A stretch of 64,000 bases of DNA from Medicago truncatula (GCF_003473485.1 NC_053047.1:15030001-15094000), one strand, 5' to 3'. Shown: positions 10,422 through 23,001, counted from the first letter of the stretch. The notes: generated by a model not told the origin, from the sequence alone. Numbers and translations are program-made.

Positions 10422-13400
10422 ATGTCTACTCTAAGTAACTCCAATCCTGAAACCAAGCAAAGAAATCTGGCAGATTATCACCCTAACATTTGGGGGAATA
10501 TTTCATTCAATATGCTTCAGAATCTATGGTATATATGTTCCTTATTCATTTCTATAGTTCATCTATTCGAACAATGATTAGCCTTGTCATTTTATAATTA
10601 GATAAATTTTCTTACTAATTGAAAATTTTATTTTCAAACACTTGCAGGAACTTGATCAGAATATTGTAACACAAATTGATACACTTAAAAGTCATGTAAG
10701 AAATATGCTTGTTGCAAAATCAGAGAAACCTTTTGAGAAAGTTAAACTGATTGATTCAATATGCCGTTTGGGTTTGAGTTATCATTTTGAAAAAGAGATT
10801 GATGAAGTTCTGCAACATATCCACAAAAGTTATGTTGAAAATGGAGAAATAATTCTTGAAGACAACCTTTTTTCTCTTGCTGTGCTATTTAGGGTGTTGA
10901 GGCAACATGGATTTTACGTTTCACCAAGTATGAATGGATATAACTCGTACTTATTTACATTTGTTGCTTTCTCTTTAATCAATTGTTAGGATCTCTCTTA
11001 ACTCTAAGTAATGATGAAAAATGTGAAAAACACTAGGTTCACAAAAAGTATGCATAACTCAAATCTTTTTTCGTCTCTAATACATAGCGTCAAGAATTAA
11101 ATTTTGAGATCAGATACATCTGTTATTCAGAAAATCTTTATTTATTTTTGAGACTAGAGAGAATAGTCAGTATTTCTTTTCAGGAATGCAATGATTTTCT
11201 TGTGTGAATCTAATGGTTTTTCTTTTCTTTTTGTTTTTATAAACTCGCTAGATGTGTTCACCAAGTTTAAAGATGAGCAAGGAAACTTTAACGAAACACT
11301 TATCATGGATGTCGAAGGGATGTTAAGCTTGTATGAAGCCTCACATTTGATTGTTCATGGAGAAGACATTTTGGAAGAGGCATTGGCTTTTACTTCCACG
11401 CACCTTGAGTTCATTGCTACCGAATCGAGCCATTCTCTTGCAGCACAAGTCAAATATGCTTTAAGGCAGGCTCTCCACAAGAGCTTGCCTAGGCTAGAGG
11501 CACGACGGTACATTTCTATCTATGAGCAAGATCCTTCCCATGATGAAATACTACTCACTTTCTCTAAATTAGATTTCAATTTGCTCCAAAGCCTACATCA
11601 AAAAGAATTTGGAAACATTTCCAAGTAAGTACTTTGATCACACCCTTCAATCTTTTTGTAACAAAACCAAATTAAAAAGAATATTTCAAAGAACAATCCT
11701 TGTAATAACAAAATTGTTTGTTGTCTTTAAAGATGGTGGAAGGAATTGGATTTTTCTAGCAAACTACCTTATGCACGAGACAGAATTGTGGAATGTTGCT
11801 TTTGGACTTTGACCGTATATTTTGAGCCGCAATATTCTCGAGCAAGGAAAATGTTACCGAAAATAAACGTCATGTTATCACTCATTGATGATACATATGA
11901 TTCATATGGAACCATTGATGAACTTGAACGTTTTACCGAGGCAATTGAAAGGTTTATTGACATATTCATAGATCCATCACATTTAATTTTCCGTATATTT
12001 TTTTTAAGAAAAAATGAAAGTGATTGCAACGAAATTGATTTTCAGGTGGGATGTTATCGTCTCGGATGATCTTCCAGATTACATGAAATTACTTTATAAA
12101 TCGTTCTGGAACGTTTACGAAGAAATAGAGCAAGCAATGATCGAAGAAGGAAGGGAGTACATCCTCAACTACTACAAAAAAGAAGTATGAGTTTGTGCCT
12201 TTTCTATACTTAAATTGAAGTATTTTTTATAGGCAAATAGGATTTATAATTGAGAAAATAAAAATCCACACAAAAGAGGTACCAATTTAACATTGTGAAG
12301 TTGAGAAATTTAACATTTCAGTTTGTTTGAACATACTACCTCCGTTCCTTTTTAATTTTCACTTTTTAACATTTTACATAAATCAATACAATCAATAAAT
12401 ATAACTACTTCTGATACAATAATTTATCAATTTCCAATAATAGCCTCATTCATTTAATATATTGTTTCATATATTTCTCTCTTTGTAATAAATAATTAAG
12501 GGTAATATTGAAAAAACAACATTTAATATTGCATTGAACTTTGATAGTTAAATAGAAACAAAATTATTCTACAAAAAGAACGTGAGAGTAGTAATTTAAT
12601 TGCTCTTTGCTAAACACATTAATAATTACTCCATGATAAGTTGATTTTATTTTAATGTTAAAATTAGTATCATTCAATAAAACACCCTTATTAATAGTAG
12701 TTAGTGGATTAATTAAGTAAGGTAGAATTCAATAAATAAGGGTATATTAATGAATAAAAAATAATATTACATTGATATTGTAAAGTAATGATTATTTTGA
12801 AACATATAAAAAATTGTAAGTGACAATTAAAATGAAACAGAAAGAGTACAAATGAGTGCGTAAGTAGTATGTAGTAGCCTTTATTACTTAATAAATGAAA
12901 TATCTTTTAATTATTAATTATTAATCAACAGTATGCTCATAATTCAATTGTATTGCATGATGATGATGGTAGTTTAAAAAGGCAGTCCAAGCCTATATGA
13001 CTGAGGCTAGATGGTTGAACGAAAACTATATACCAACAACAGAAGAGTACATGCGCGTATCAAGAACATCATGTTGTTACAGTTTGCTAATATTAGCTTC
13101 TTACATTGGCATGGGAGACAAAGTCACTGAAAACATTTTCAAATGGGTAACAAATGAGCCAAAAATTGTTAATGGTGCTGCAAATATATGTAGGCTAATG
13201 GATGAAATTGTGTCCACTGAGGTATCTATATTAATTATTGAAATTATTTCCTTCTTAATATACTACTTTTTATTTGACATGGTATAAATACTTGCATGGT
13301 TATTTCTTATTTTACAGTTTGAACAAAAAAGGGGACATGTTTGCTCATTGTTGGATTGTTATAAAAAGCATCATGGTATGTCTAGGGAAGCTGGTATTCA

Positions 13401-13611
13401 AGAATGCCAAAAAGGAGTTGCAATAGCTTGGAAAGATATAAACAGAGATTGTCTTAGGCCAACCGAAGTTCCAATGGATTTTCTAACTCGCGCTCTCAAT
13501 TTTTCGCGTTTTATGGATGTGTTTTACACAGATAAAGATAACTACACACATGCTGAAGGACTGATGAAAACATACATTAAAGACGTGATGGTGGATCCAA
13601 TTCCAATTTAA
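10422..13611 (+). pseudogene. TPS-a terpene synthase copy 1, frameshifted in exon 1
   Basis: Exons: 10422-10528, 10648-10927, 11252-11624, 11733-11951, 12046-12184, 12973-13221 and 13318-13611. The structure equals copy 2, with all splice sites kept, but the G run at 10492-10496 has five G instead of six. Translation leaves the frame after residue 25 (WG) and would stop after about 42 residues if spliced normally. Starting inside exon 2 at the methionine of MLVAK (about residue 58) would lose the N-terminal R-x9-W region but keep the catalytic domain; nothing shows that this is used. All motifs downstream (RDR, DDTYD, DEIVSTEFE) are intact, so loss of frame is recent or the base is a sequencing error. 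The neighbours and regulation are as for copy 2. Confidence 0.88.
12336..12846. mobile_element. Stowaway-like MITE in intron 5 of copy 1
   Basis: A TA dinucleotide flanks both ends (12334-12335 and 12847-12848). The left end reads CTACCTCCGTTCC and the right end is its imperfect inverted copy; pairing continues through a TTTTAATT-TCACTT segment. CTCCNTCCGTT ends with TA duplication are typical of Stowaway (Tc1/mariner-derived) MITEs. At 511 bp it is long for the group. It explains most of the 788 bp intron. Confidence 0.8.
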
Positions 13612-13665
13612 GCATCGATGTTTATGTCTTTGCGTGCTTTATTTATATTTCGAGTTTCAAATTTG

Positions 13666-13671
13666 AATAAA
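13666..13671 (+). terminator. Polyadenylation signal of copy 1
   Basis: AATAAA lies 55 bases after the stop codon in a T-rich 3' flank. Confidence 0.55.
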
Positions 13672-14500
13672 GGAAACTTAGTGCTTCCAATGTGAAGAAC
13701 CTAAAAAAATGGATCAAAGGTGGATCCTCACTCTTTTAAAGTTAAAAGTTGTTTGGTAAATTATTGTTGTAAAACTTTGAAATTATTATCAATTGGCAGA
13801 ATAAATTATTTGTTGGGTCCTTATAAAGGGGTCCCAAAAAAAAAATATTATGAGTTTTTTGTTGGTGCAACTATAATCTTCCGTTGTTCAAATAGTGAAA
13901 ATGATCTCATATCTTAATAATATTATCATCCGTGGCGGAACCACTCATGGGTTAGAGTGGATCACGCCCCATCCAAAATCTTAGTAAAATAATTTTTAAT
14001 AAGTATATGTATACATATTAGAGTTTGAAGTAATATTATATATACAAGCAGATAACCTAAGAAATCAAGTACCTTTCTATTCCTAGTTTGAATCAGGCAT
14101 GCCATTTTTTTTGTTAATTTTCTATTTGTTTTTTAAAAGATTTATTAAAAAACGTCAAAGGGAACCGAACCAACCTTCAATGAATTCCTAGCCACTAAGG
14201 CAACAAACTTTTATGAATATTTATTTGTTTTTAATTATTATATATCTAATGCTATATCTCTCACCAATTTTTATGCATGTGTGGAATATAACATCCTTAA
14301 AACATCAGTTTATAACATGTTCCATAAATAAAAAGTTAATAGTCACCCAAATTAACTAATATAAAATTATAAATTTATACATTAAAAGAATTGACTTACC
14401 CACAAAATTATTTCTATCTCCGTGAATAATTATCATACTACATTATCACCACCTAACTTAATAACAATCCCATCGCAATCCTTCAAATTAAAAAAACAAA
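13672..14500. other. 3' flank of copy 1, no gene
   Basis: AT-rich spacer. A GC-richer patch at 13930-13975 (GTGGCGGAACCAC) resembles an end of an old transposon but cannot be assigned. A 65-codon open frame at 13720-13917 has no recognisable product. Confidence 0.5.
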
Positions 14501-14505
14501 CAATC

Positions 14506-15435
14506 TGTTAACATCAAAAATGAACTATTTGGTCGAACTCATGATTCTATTTTCGACAAGGCAAATAGGTTCTTTCGACATGCTGCAAAGTGCAAAGAGA
14601 TTTCGACCAAGAGCATACAGACTTCGACACGCTGTGTTTTCGACAAAGTAATTTAATATATTTCATGCATGTGGCTAATGAAGCCTTGGAGAACCATTAG
14701 TTTATCAAATGATTCATTTTTGTGGGAGGAGCCTTGGAGAAATAAAGAAATTATTGGCACAGTAACGTGATGTAACATGATTATGCAAGATCCAATGTCT
14801 AAAGATATGGAATGCTTCAACGTGGACATGGTGCTAGTAACAATAATAAGGCAAAGTCGAACATGCGGTGACAAACAAGACTGAAGGGCTATGTCTTAGG
14901 AAGTTATAGGAAGTTATTTCTACTTTTAATATAGACCGTAGGATTTAGTGGTAGTTTTCTCTACAAGGCCTATATATATATCAGTTTGTAATAATAACAA
15001 TAGGTTGGTTTCTTGATTTCTGAAAACTCTGTAACACCTACGCCATGGGAGCAAACGGGTTCAGGAGTGGAGAGATTGACAGATTCCGACCACCCTTTAC
15101 ATTCCTACAATTTAATACCAATGTTCTTGTTTTACTTTGCTTTTTCTTTTGCATTTCTTTTCATCTTTATTCTATTTCTTCTTCTTTTTAACATGCTCAC
15201 TTGGGAAATGTTCTATCATGTGGTCATGAGACAACTTGTTATTACAAGATGTTGGAAACAATTCTGACATTAATGTTCTTAAAGAATGCTGGAAGTGATG
15301 TCATAAACCGCGAGTCTTGAACGATCCCCTTTAAAAATACATTTGTCACCCTCGATCGACATTTATGTCCTGAAATCATTGATGGATACTATTGATGGAT
15401 AATGAAGTTTACATTACCAAAAATCGGTGTAAACA
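14506..15435 (+). mobile_element. Solo LTR of the small unit retroelement, unit 1 (fossil)
   Basis: It begins TGTTAACATC and ends GGTGTAAACA, flanked by CAATC on both sides (14501-14505 and 15436-15440). The left part carries variants of the 5' LTR of the unit 2 element and the right part carries variants of its 3' LTR, the signature of LTR-LTR recombination. The switch lies between about 14710 and 14850. Confidence 0.85.
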
Positions 15436-15487
15436 CAATCCCATCGTAATTAAATGTTCAGTACTCACAAACTGAGCCTAAAGAGCA

Positions 15488-15676
15488 TCAGCCCGCAACA
15501 AAGGAGTGATTCCAGCGGGGGGATCTAACAAATCCATCCAACCCACAATGTTTCTTGCTCCAATTTTTTTTTTTTTTTTTTGTGATCGTTACACTTTCCA
15601 AGCATAATAGATTTCTTGCTCTCCAAATCCACCAGCAAGCAGCCAAAAACAAGCTCAGTTTATCACCTTTTAACAC
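15488..15676 (-). pseudogene. LINE-type reverse transcriptase/RNase H linker remnant
   Basis: The minus strand reads LAACWWIWRARNLLCLE, which matches the usual W-x-I-W-x-A-R-N phrase between the zf-RVT and RNase H regions of plant LINE-derived proteins. A run of 18 T (A on the coding strand) interrupts it. It is a short relic with no visible source element around it. Confidence 0.45.
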
Positions 15677-16194
15677 ACCCTCTAATGTAACTTAATATAA
15701 TAAGAGAGTATGTTAAAATATACATACATACAACAGTTACAAGAGCCAAATATGTCCTTAGCTTCTATACATAGGAGAATAAATCCTATATTTTTTTCAT
15801 CATTTTTTATTTTCAACTTTTTAGAACTTATTATATATCATTTTAGAAATTTTGAAAAGGATGATACATATAAAGCTGAGTACAATGACAACATTAGTTA
15901 CTCAAACATCTCATGTTCTCTTTTCGAAAAGTATATGAAGAACTTGAGTCAATGCAGTAGAGAGAAATTCAAACCAACATGCACATCCAACTCTCTGTTC
16001 GTTCTCTAGCATAGCAGGCCACATAGGTTGAACACATTTGCAAAGGATAATGAAATGTAAAATTCAACATATGTATACAATAAACATAACCATCCACCAT
16101 GTACATGTAAAATTCAACATATGTATACTGTAAAATTCAACTCTCTGTTCATTATCTTTGGTTTATAATACTATATATTTAAACGATACTATAT

Positions 16195-16345
16195 ACAACA
16201 GATTCAGCACTATGGCAAAGCGGTTAGGGTGTATCATCGACCCTTCTTTTGCAGGTACAATTCCTACAGGTTGCAAGGTAATGGGAGTTGAACCCAGGAC
16301 ATGTACTAGAGAAAAGCACTTCCTCCACTGATAGACCGTAGAATA
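16195..16345 (-). mobile_element. tRNA-derived SINE-like segment
   Basis: On the minus strand CTATCAGTGGAGG resembles a pol III A box and, about 35 bases on, GGGTTCAACTCCC resembles a B box. It does not fold as a tRNA. No poly-A tail or target duplication is clear, so this stays tentative. Confidence 0.35.
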
Positions 16346-16553
16346 TAAAGGAATGTGATATAAGCACAACATATATAGTACATAATCAATATTTTTAGGC
16401 ATGGTAAAAGGGAAAAAATGCTAACAATTATATGTGGCTATAAACCACACTTACCTATATTGTGGATCCGCCCCTGTATACTTGGAAATGAATAGTTAAA
16501 ATTTAAAATTAAAACCACACACACGTGATTCAAATAAATTTGAAGGCATTGGA

Positions 16554-17311
16554 TGTTTGTTCTTTGAAGAGCATTAACAAAGTACAATTGTACGAAGTGT
16601 ACAACCATTACCTCCACTACTCAGTTTGTGTCTCTGCTACAGGACAAGGATAACAACTATGCCTGCAACAATGTTCCTTCATACATGGAATGGATTTGAA
16701 ATTGATCCTTCATAGGATAATAACCATATCAGGAAAAATATCATTGGTGATTGATCAAACTTTCAAACGACTCTATTTTGATGTGCTGGCAATTCACAAC
16801 GTCTCTTTCACACCTCTATATAAAGGAGTGATGACTATACAACAATTTACAAGCGCCAAAACTCTGCTGAAATTGTTCTGCATCAAAAGTTCACGTAGAA
16901 TTTCTTATCAAAGTTTATATCTTAGAAATTTTAGAGTCTTAAGAGTTTGTATCTGATTTGTATTGTGAACACCATTGATTGTATATCAAGTGTTCAGCAT
17001 CAAACATTTTTCTTTGTAATTCTGTTTGAATAGAAGTCTCTTGCAGCTGTGCTTGAGGATAAGAAGTCTCTTGATTGTGTTCAGGAGCATATGAAATCTC
17101 TTGCAGTTGTGCTTAAGTAGTTTGAAGTCTCTTGCTAGTTTTAGCATTGAGCAGTTGTAATCAGATATTACATTTTAATGAACTCTCCTTGGAAGTGAAA
17201 GGGATGACTGACTTCCGGTTTGTGGAAGGAACCTGTATAATTGCTTTGTGTCTTTCTTCTTTTTTTCTCTCTCTCTCTCTGTTTTTATCCGCTGCAATCT
17301 AGTACTAAACA
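16554..17311 (+). mobile_element. Ty1/copia-like LTR and leader (fossil)
   Basis: It starts TGTTTGTTC and ends TAGTACTAAACA; a TATA box (CTATATAAAGG) lies near 16817. Four GAAGTCTCTTG-type phrases follow at 17032-17130. Directly after the end, TCACATCAGAAGC resembles the initiator-Met primer site TGGTATCAGAGC used by copia elements. A second LTR is not seen. Ends are my best placement. Confidence 0.45.
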
Positions 17312-18590
17312 TCACATCAGAAGCAGAACTTTAATTGCTTCTTATCGTGTTTTCAGCTTAGGAGAAAACTCTAATTTTAGAATTAGTGTTTTCCCTCTAA
17401 GATTAAAATTTTTTAGAATTTTTTTAACTGTTTTTGCGCTATTTAATTATACAGAGTAATGACACTCGTAAAATGATTGAAGTCAGGTTCTTGTCTAGGA
17501 GAGAATAATAGACTCGTTATTTAAGAGGGATCAACGCTTCAATTAAGTCCTTGAGAAGCCTGATCAAAATCGTTAAGACTTTTACTTCTTATGGATAATG
17601 TTGTTGAATAGTCAATCGAAAATCCTTTCCTTCTTATAGAATGATATGTTACATTCTCTTTATCCTTGAATTTTCATGTTTGATTCTGCACGTGGCCAAA
17701 AGAAGACAGATTGTACCATTAAAGGTTTGAAAGCGACATTCCATTAGAAGAAGACGAATCAGGTCAAAGTGTCCAAGACTATTGACGCCATCTTCAGATG
17801 CAATGAGTTTGATTCCATCAGAAGCTTCAAGATAAGATATCTCTTCTAATTAATTTTTTTACTTTTGGTTTGACATTTCTTCAAATCTTGTTTGAAGTCA
17901 CCAATGCTTATATTTTGTATCAGATGCTTTCTAAAAATTATCCGACCTTTTTAATATCTGACATTTTTCCTAAGGTAAAAACATTTTTATTCTATCACAA
18001 AAGGTTAAAAAATTAAAATTATTTCTTATAATTAAATTATTTTTTTATACAACCTCCTTACTAAGTATATTAAAGGGACAACCAAGATAATTCAATACAG
18101 TTAAGGGGCATTTTACCAAGTATTCTAAAATCTATGCAAAGTAAGTTTAAGCTTTAAACATTATAAAATGGTCATATCTTTTTCTATTTGATACATGCAA
18201 AAGAAAGGGAAATATATGGCTAAACTTGTGACGAATAAAAGTTCTACACACATTTTATAAAGCGATTCTTCAGAACTTTTATTCATATGAAAGCCAAGGG
18301 AAACTGGGAATTGGGGGAAGGGCTCTTTTTCGAGGAGAGACTAGCAGCGTGTCTTGCATTTACACAGTGGATTGCATACAGAGGCAGCTAGAAGTCACGA
18401 CAGAGTTATGAGATGGCATGCATCTTGTACCGGAGATCCAAGGCATACGGGAAGAGAAATACCTTAAAGCAACCAACAATATGTTGTTTAAACTGGTAAG
18501 AAACTCAGACCCCTTAAGCATGTGCAGGGAGGGACGGAGGGAGGGGGAGAGAGAGAGAGATTTAAACTAGTTGTTACTAGACATGGCAAC
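17312..18590. other. Spacer of unit 1, no confirmed gene
   Basis: The first part may be leader of the copia-like element. At about 18291-18395 a short frame starting MKAKGNWELGEG with no known match ends at a stop. A purine-rich GGGAGGGACGG/GAGAGA tract lies at 18526-18560. Confidence 0.4.
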
Positions 18591-18608
18591 GGGGCGGGGT
18601 GGGGCGGG
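18591..18608 (+). other. G-quadruplex motif, unit 1
   Basis: Four G runs (4, 4, 4 and 3) are separated by single bases, a textbook quadruplex-forming pattern in otherwise AT-rich DNA. It is repeated in each unit. Confidence 0.7.
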
Positions 18609-19756
18609 TTTTAACACCCTCGGCCCCACCCATTTAGAGTCCTGATATACCATAATCAAAACATGACTTAGAGAGTCACAATTTAATTCTATGTATTTGC
18701 ACACCTAAACACACATTAGCATATCTGTTGCGTCATTTATTGGAGATAAAGACTATTTGATTAGCGTCTGACTCACTAATTATTTCACGACTGAACATTT
18801 AATTTCAAAAGGGGAAAAAAGTTCAAACTCCCCATGTTTTGAAAAGATTTAGGGTTCGAGGTTTGGTTACACAAAGGGAATGTATTAGCACCCTTTATGT
18901 TCGTAGTACTCTACGAGAACCTCTTGGTTTTATTTAATTAATGTGCTATAAACTTGCTTGCTTAAAAAGACATGGTCATTTGCCTACGTACCCGTGAGGG
19001 ATCAAAACCTCATAGTTCAGAGTAGAAATTGACGTTTGATTGGTTGTGTGTTTTTTATTAGTTTTCGAAAAAAGTTTTAAAATGAAAAGCCAAATAACAA
19101 AATAAGTTTTGTTTGTATTTTTTATGTTAAAAGAAAATGACTTGTATGATTAAATATATTGAAATTTGATTAAGAAAGAAATAAAAAAAAGGAATCACTT
19201 GATTTTGGATCAAGGTTTATTATGAAAATATTTTTGGGACTTTTGTTATTTGAATGTTTTTGTTGTTTTAGAATAATGAATGAAAATTAAACTAACGGAT
19301 CAATAAAAATAAAAGCGCGTGAATTTGTTTGTGGTAACGTTGGATCACCACATAATCCCTAATCTAATTTTTTTTTTTTTTTTGCATTTTTGGATATATA
19401 TAAAGCGGTAAAGAAATAAATGACACGCGCGCACACACTTTTTATTTATGATTTACATGGAATATTACGGCTTGCATGTAGATGAAATTAGTTTCAAACA
19501 ATTAAAGTTTAACGGAATACCAACTCTAAACCGCAACATCAGCGAATAGCAGCAAACTTTAAAGTTTAATGGAATATTATGTCTTTATTATAGATCACAT
19601 ACATCATTAAATGAATGAACTTAGAATGTAGTTTTTTGCTTATATTAATGACCGGAGGGTGTACGTGTAATAGCAATGAAACAAAGGGACATTGGTAACA
19701 CTATATCAAAACACATTCATATTCTACTAAAACAAAAAACATTTCAACTCTTTTAA

Positions 19757-19758
<2 letters not shown>

Positions 19759-19794
<36 letters not shown>
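19759..19794. repeat. (CT)n microsatellite, unit 1
   Basis: An 18-repeat CT tract precedes the CBS pseudogene. The equivalent tracts in units 2 and 3 are 34 and 28 bases long. Confidence 0.95.
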
Positions 19795-19807
<13 letters not shown>

Positions 19808-20195
19808 TCTCATGTGTTCGAGCTAACCAGAAGCAAACGTTCAAACATGGCCGCAAAGCTAAATGTGCGAATCATAGGTGAATTAAAACTTCTTTAATTC
19901 CGAATTCAATTCCATCTTCGATTTTATTTGATTTCGTCTTCGATTCCGTATACGAATTCATCTTTATGTATTCAACTTCATCTTCCATTTTTTATTTGAT
20001 TTCATCTTCGATTATGTATTTGTTTTCATCTTTGGTTTCGCATCTCCTTGCTTATTTTTCTTTCATTTGATTTTTCACGTTGAAAAAATGGTTGAGATGA
20101 AGTGTGAGTTTTGTATTGTGTTGGTTATTGTTTTGATTTTGCTTTTATTGTGCTTCATGGTAGAATGCTTGTTTTGTGTTGGTTATTGTTTTCAG

Positions 20196-20560
20196 ACCAC
20201 TATATCTAAGGGGAAATCAGTTTCAGACGCATGTCGCAGAATGGCAGCACGACACGTTGATGTTGTATTGTTGACTGATGCCAATGCTTCGTTATTTGGA
20301 ATGCTTTGTTATTTGGAATAATGACTAACATGGTTTGTGAATTTTCTATGTGAATGTATGTTTGTTCATTGAGTGTGTGTATATTGTATTATCAGATACA
20401 AGGAAATGAGGTGTGTCTTTTGTTTAGGATAATGCTACTAGAGTTATTGCCAAGGGTCTGTGACCGGATCAGAAAATGGTGTCAAAAGTAATGACCCGAA
20501 ATCCTTTATTTGTGACATCAAATACGTTGGCTATTGATGCTCTACAAAAGATGGTCTAAG
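20196..20560 (+). pseudogene. CBS-domain (CBSCBSPB-type) protein fragment, unit 1
   Basis: Exon A (20196-20332) reads SVSDACRRMAARHVDVVL, and exon B (20428-20560) reads VSKVMTRNPLFVTSN and LAIDALQKMV. Both match the first CBS domain of the plant CBSCBSPB family (two CBS pairs plus PB1). A normal intron with AG acceptor separates them, so this is a genomic fragment and not a retrocopy. In-frame stops lie at 20461-20463 (where the family has Arg) and 20557-20559 (where it has Gln). In this unit a 17 bp internal duplication at about 20290-20315 also breaks the frame. The second CBS domains and the PB1 domain are absent. Confidence 0.8.
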
Positions 20561-21359
20561 GTTAGCTCCATTCCTACTGTTAATACTTAATACGATTGTT
20601 ACTGTGAAAATAATCACTTACAATTATAATCAGATTATCACTGTCTGCATTTAGCAATAGAGTTACTTGTATTGTTGCACCAATAATAATTTTGTAATTT
20701 AGATGGGTTTTTAGAAGGTATGCTTCTTGTAGGAAGGAGACTCAAGAATTGGGCAATTAGCTATAGAAATAACATATACATAAGGAATTAAAAAGAACTT
20801 GTTGGATTGTTCTGGTTTGTTGCTCATTTCTGAGCATATTTTTTATCTTTTGGTTCAACAATATTTGGTTTTGCTATTGTATGTTGCTCTATGATTGTTG
20901 ATATCATTGCAAGTTTTTCTATGCTGCTACATGTGATTATGTTATAGTTTATATGTGACCACTACTTAAGCATGCATTATATTGTTATTTTGGCAGAACA
21001 AAAAGTTTAATACTGTAAAAGGATGTGAGAAGATTTGAAGAAGAAAGAAAGGAAAAGACATGGGAAGACAGGGGAAATAGAGTACAATTATACCTGTGAC
21101 TATGTTATAATTTATAGAGTACATGTTACATTGGATGAAAACTTGCAATCGTTTTAGTATGTAATTCAAAATGTGTTGCATAGTGCATAGTTCATTTTCA
21201 TTATGCAAGACAGGGGAAATTTTATAGAGTATGTAATTCAAATTGGTTATTAAAACTTCTCTCTAATATGTTAATTCAAATATGAGTGAAGTCAGAGCCC
21301 GATCAGGGTCAAACGACGTATGAATGTCGATTTTTTAAGTCAAAATTTGGGGTATGACA

Positions 21360-22975
21360 ATATCCAATTGTTTTTTTCATACTTGTTATCTTCAAAACTT
21401 CAGAGGCATTGTTCAAAACCCTTTTTTAGTTCAATAGGGTGGATACATAACTCCAATTTTAGTTTACTCTCCCAAACACATCTCCTTTTTACCTAAGCCA
21501 AGTTGTAACCCATAAAGATATCAAAAGTACATGTTATTATATAAACACTGTTCAACTATTTAGAATATTTTCAAGGTTATATATTAAATACTTGAGAGAC
21601 TAAATGAGCTTGAGAGATAAAGTTGTATGGATGGAATTTGGCATGAGTTGTGTACCCTTGACTCCACTCGCCTTGTACAAAAGAGCAGTGCAAAGAAACG
21701 ATCAGCTCCACACGCCTGGTACACATGAGCCATATGGACCTCAGAGGGTTAATGGGCTTGAACATCCAAAGAGAGGCCCATTAGTTCAAGAAAGTGAAAC
21801 TTATAAAGCGAGACACCTAGAGAACAATAGGGGGATCAAAATCATTATCTTGAACAATGTATTTTCATCTAAGTCTTATTCAAAGTGCTCTTGGAATTCC
21901 ACCTGGGACATTTCACTAAGCATCTCACATGTTGTAATTAACTCATGTTTACAAACGTGAACAATATCATTTTTACAATGACCCAACTCTACAAATCTAT
22001 GTGTGCTCAGCTTGCAACGAGAACAAAACTAAAAAAGATTGGCAAAATCACGTCACTATTTGAGAAGAAAAAACATTATCTTCTCGCTACGCTTTCCACA
22101 AAAGATTAAACTTAAAAACAACTCTCCTCGGAACATAATACAAATCCTCTTAGGATAATAATCGAACTAAAAGTATCATAAACATTATTTTATGGATCAT
22201 TTCTATCAAAATAAGTTTGACATCACCTTTTTGCTTGTCATCATTTGAAGTCATCACTTTGAATGCCTCGAACTAAAGACTTGATGGCTTATGATCTGGA
22301 CTAGCCAAAAGCCTAGTCTGCCACAAATTAGAGCCCAATTACTCAAAGTCCCAACAAGCAAAGCCTCCCAATAGTTTTGGATCCTCTCATACCAATAATA
22401 GACTATAATACTAATGGTTTGGAACGGCCATTCAATCTCATCATAATGAGTGTCTATCATAACGGCTAACCCAGGACTATACAACGCTCGCCTCAACCCT
22501 ATATAAAGTAATTTTGACAATATCACAAGGTATGTATCTCTTCATGCTTCACCCCACTCTTGCTCATATACTAACTTGAGCATCATGACACCCCCTTCTC
22601 CTCAACAGGGTTGCGGCCATCTTATCCTCAGACCACTATATCAACGACCGCAACGCCCACTTTCATTGATCCGCCACCTTTGTGAGTATTTTTATCCTAC
22701 TCGGGTAAATTCTTTTGTTTGTTCTTAACGAATATTATTAAGAATAAAATATAATTTTATTGACATTGAAAATTGGAAAATCATTCAATATTTATATGAT
22801 ATGAAAACCACATAGAACAATTATGATGTATATCTATACTTTTTCTTTAAAAACTAAAAAATATATGTTGTCTACAGTGCTCAAAATTTCTAGATCCATC
22901 GTTGGACGTAGGCCTTTGTAGACCGATTTAACGTATTCTCATACACACCTACGGAGAGGTAATATTATTTATTTA
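21360..22975 (+). other. Upstream region of copy 2, LTR-like, no gene
   Basis: Same as 8295-9910 with the TATA box at 22500-22507, but without the 15 extra bases that unit 1 has after GAGCATC. No gene is supported. Confidence 0.35.
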
Positions 22976-23001
22976 TAGTTATAGATATATTTCCGAATCA
23001 T

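Larger units (their letters stand above)
8074..21138 (+). repeat. Array unit 1
   Basis: This unit holds the frameshifted gene copy 1 and a solo LTR (14506-15435). Its start lacks the left part of the Ogre-like LTR repeat seen before units 2-4, because the CACTA end replaces it. It alone has 15 extra bases near 9520 in the upstream region. Confidence 0.95.
18643..21359 (-). mobile_element. Ogre/Tat-like LTR repeat with a host gene fragment inside, units 1/2 (fossil)
   Basis: Read on the minus strand, it begins TGTCATACCCC (at 21359) and ends near 18643 with the complement of TGATATACCATAATC, an imperfect inverted pair. The stretch 18890-19020 is the reverse complement type of the 3' part of the solo LTR at 1655-5148. 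A clean 5 bp target repeat is not seen. The interval also holds a microsatellite and a CBS-domain pseudogene on the opposite strand, so it is either an LTR that captured host sequence or two LTR pieces around it. Confidence 0.45.

Noticed and set aside
11769-12029. 86-codon minus-strand frame inside the TPS gene
   Set aside because: It is the antisense shadow of exon 4, which carries the DDTYD motif.
16195-16345. Possible tRNA gene on the minus strand
   Set aside because: Box-like motifs are present but no cloverleaf, anticodon arm or acceptor pairing can be drawn; kept only as SINE-like.
20067-20195. Hydrophobic frame leading into the CBS fragment, resembling a membrane peptide
   Set aside because: It is T-rich intron sequence before the exon A acceptor at 20194-20195; the family has no such segment.
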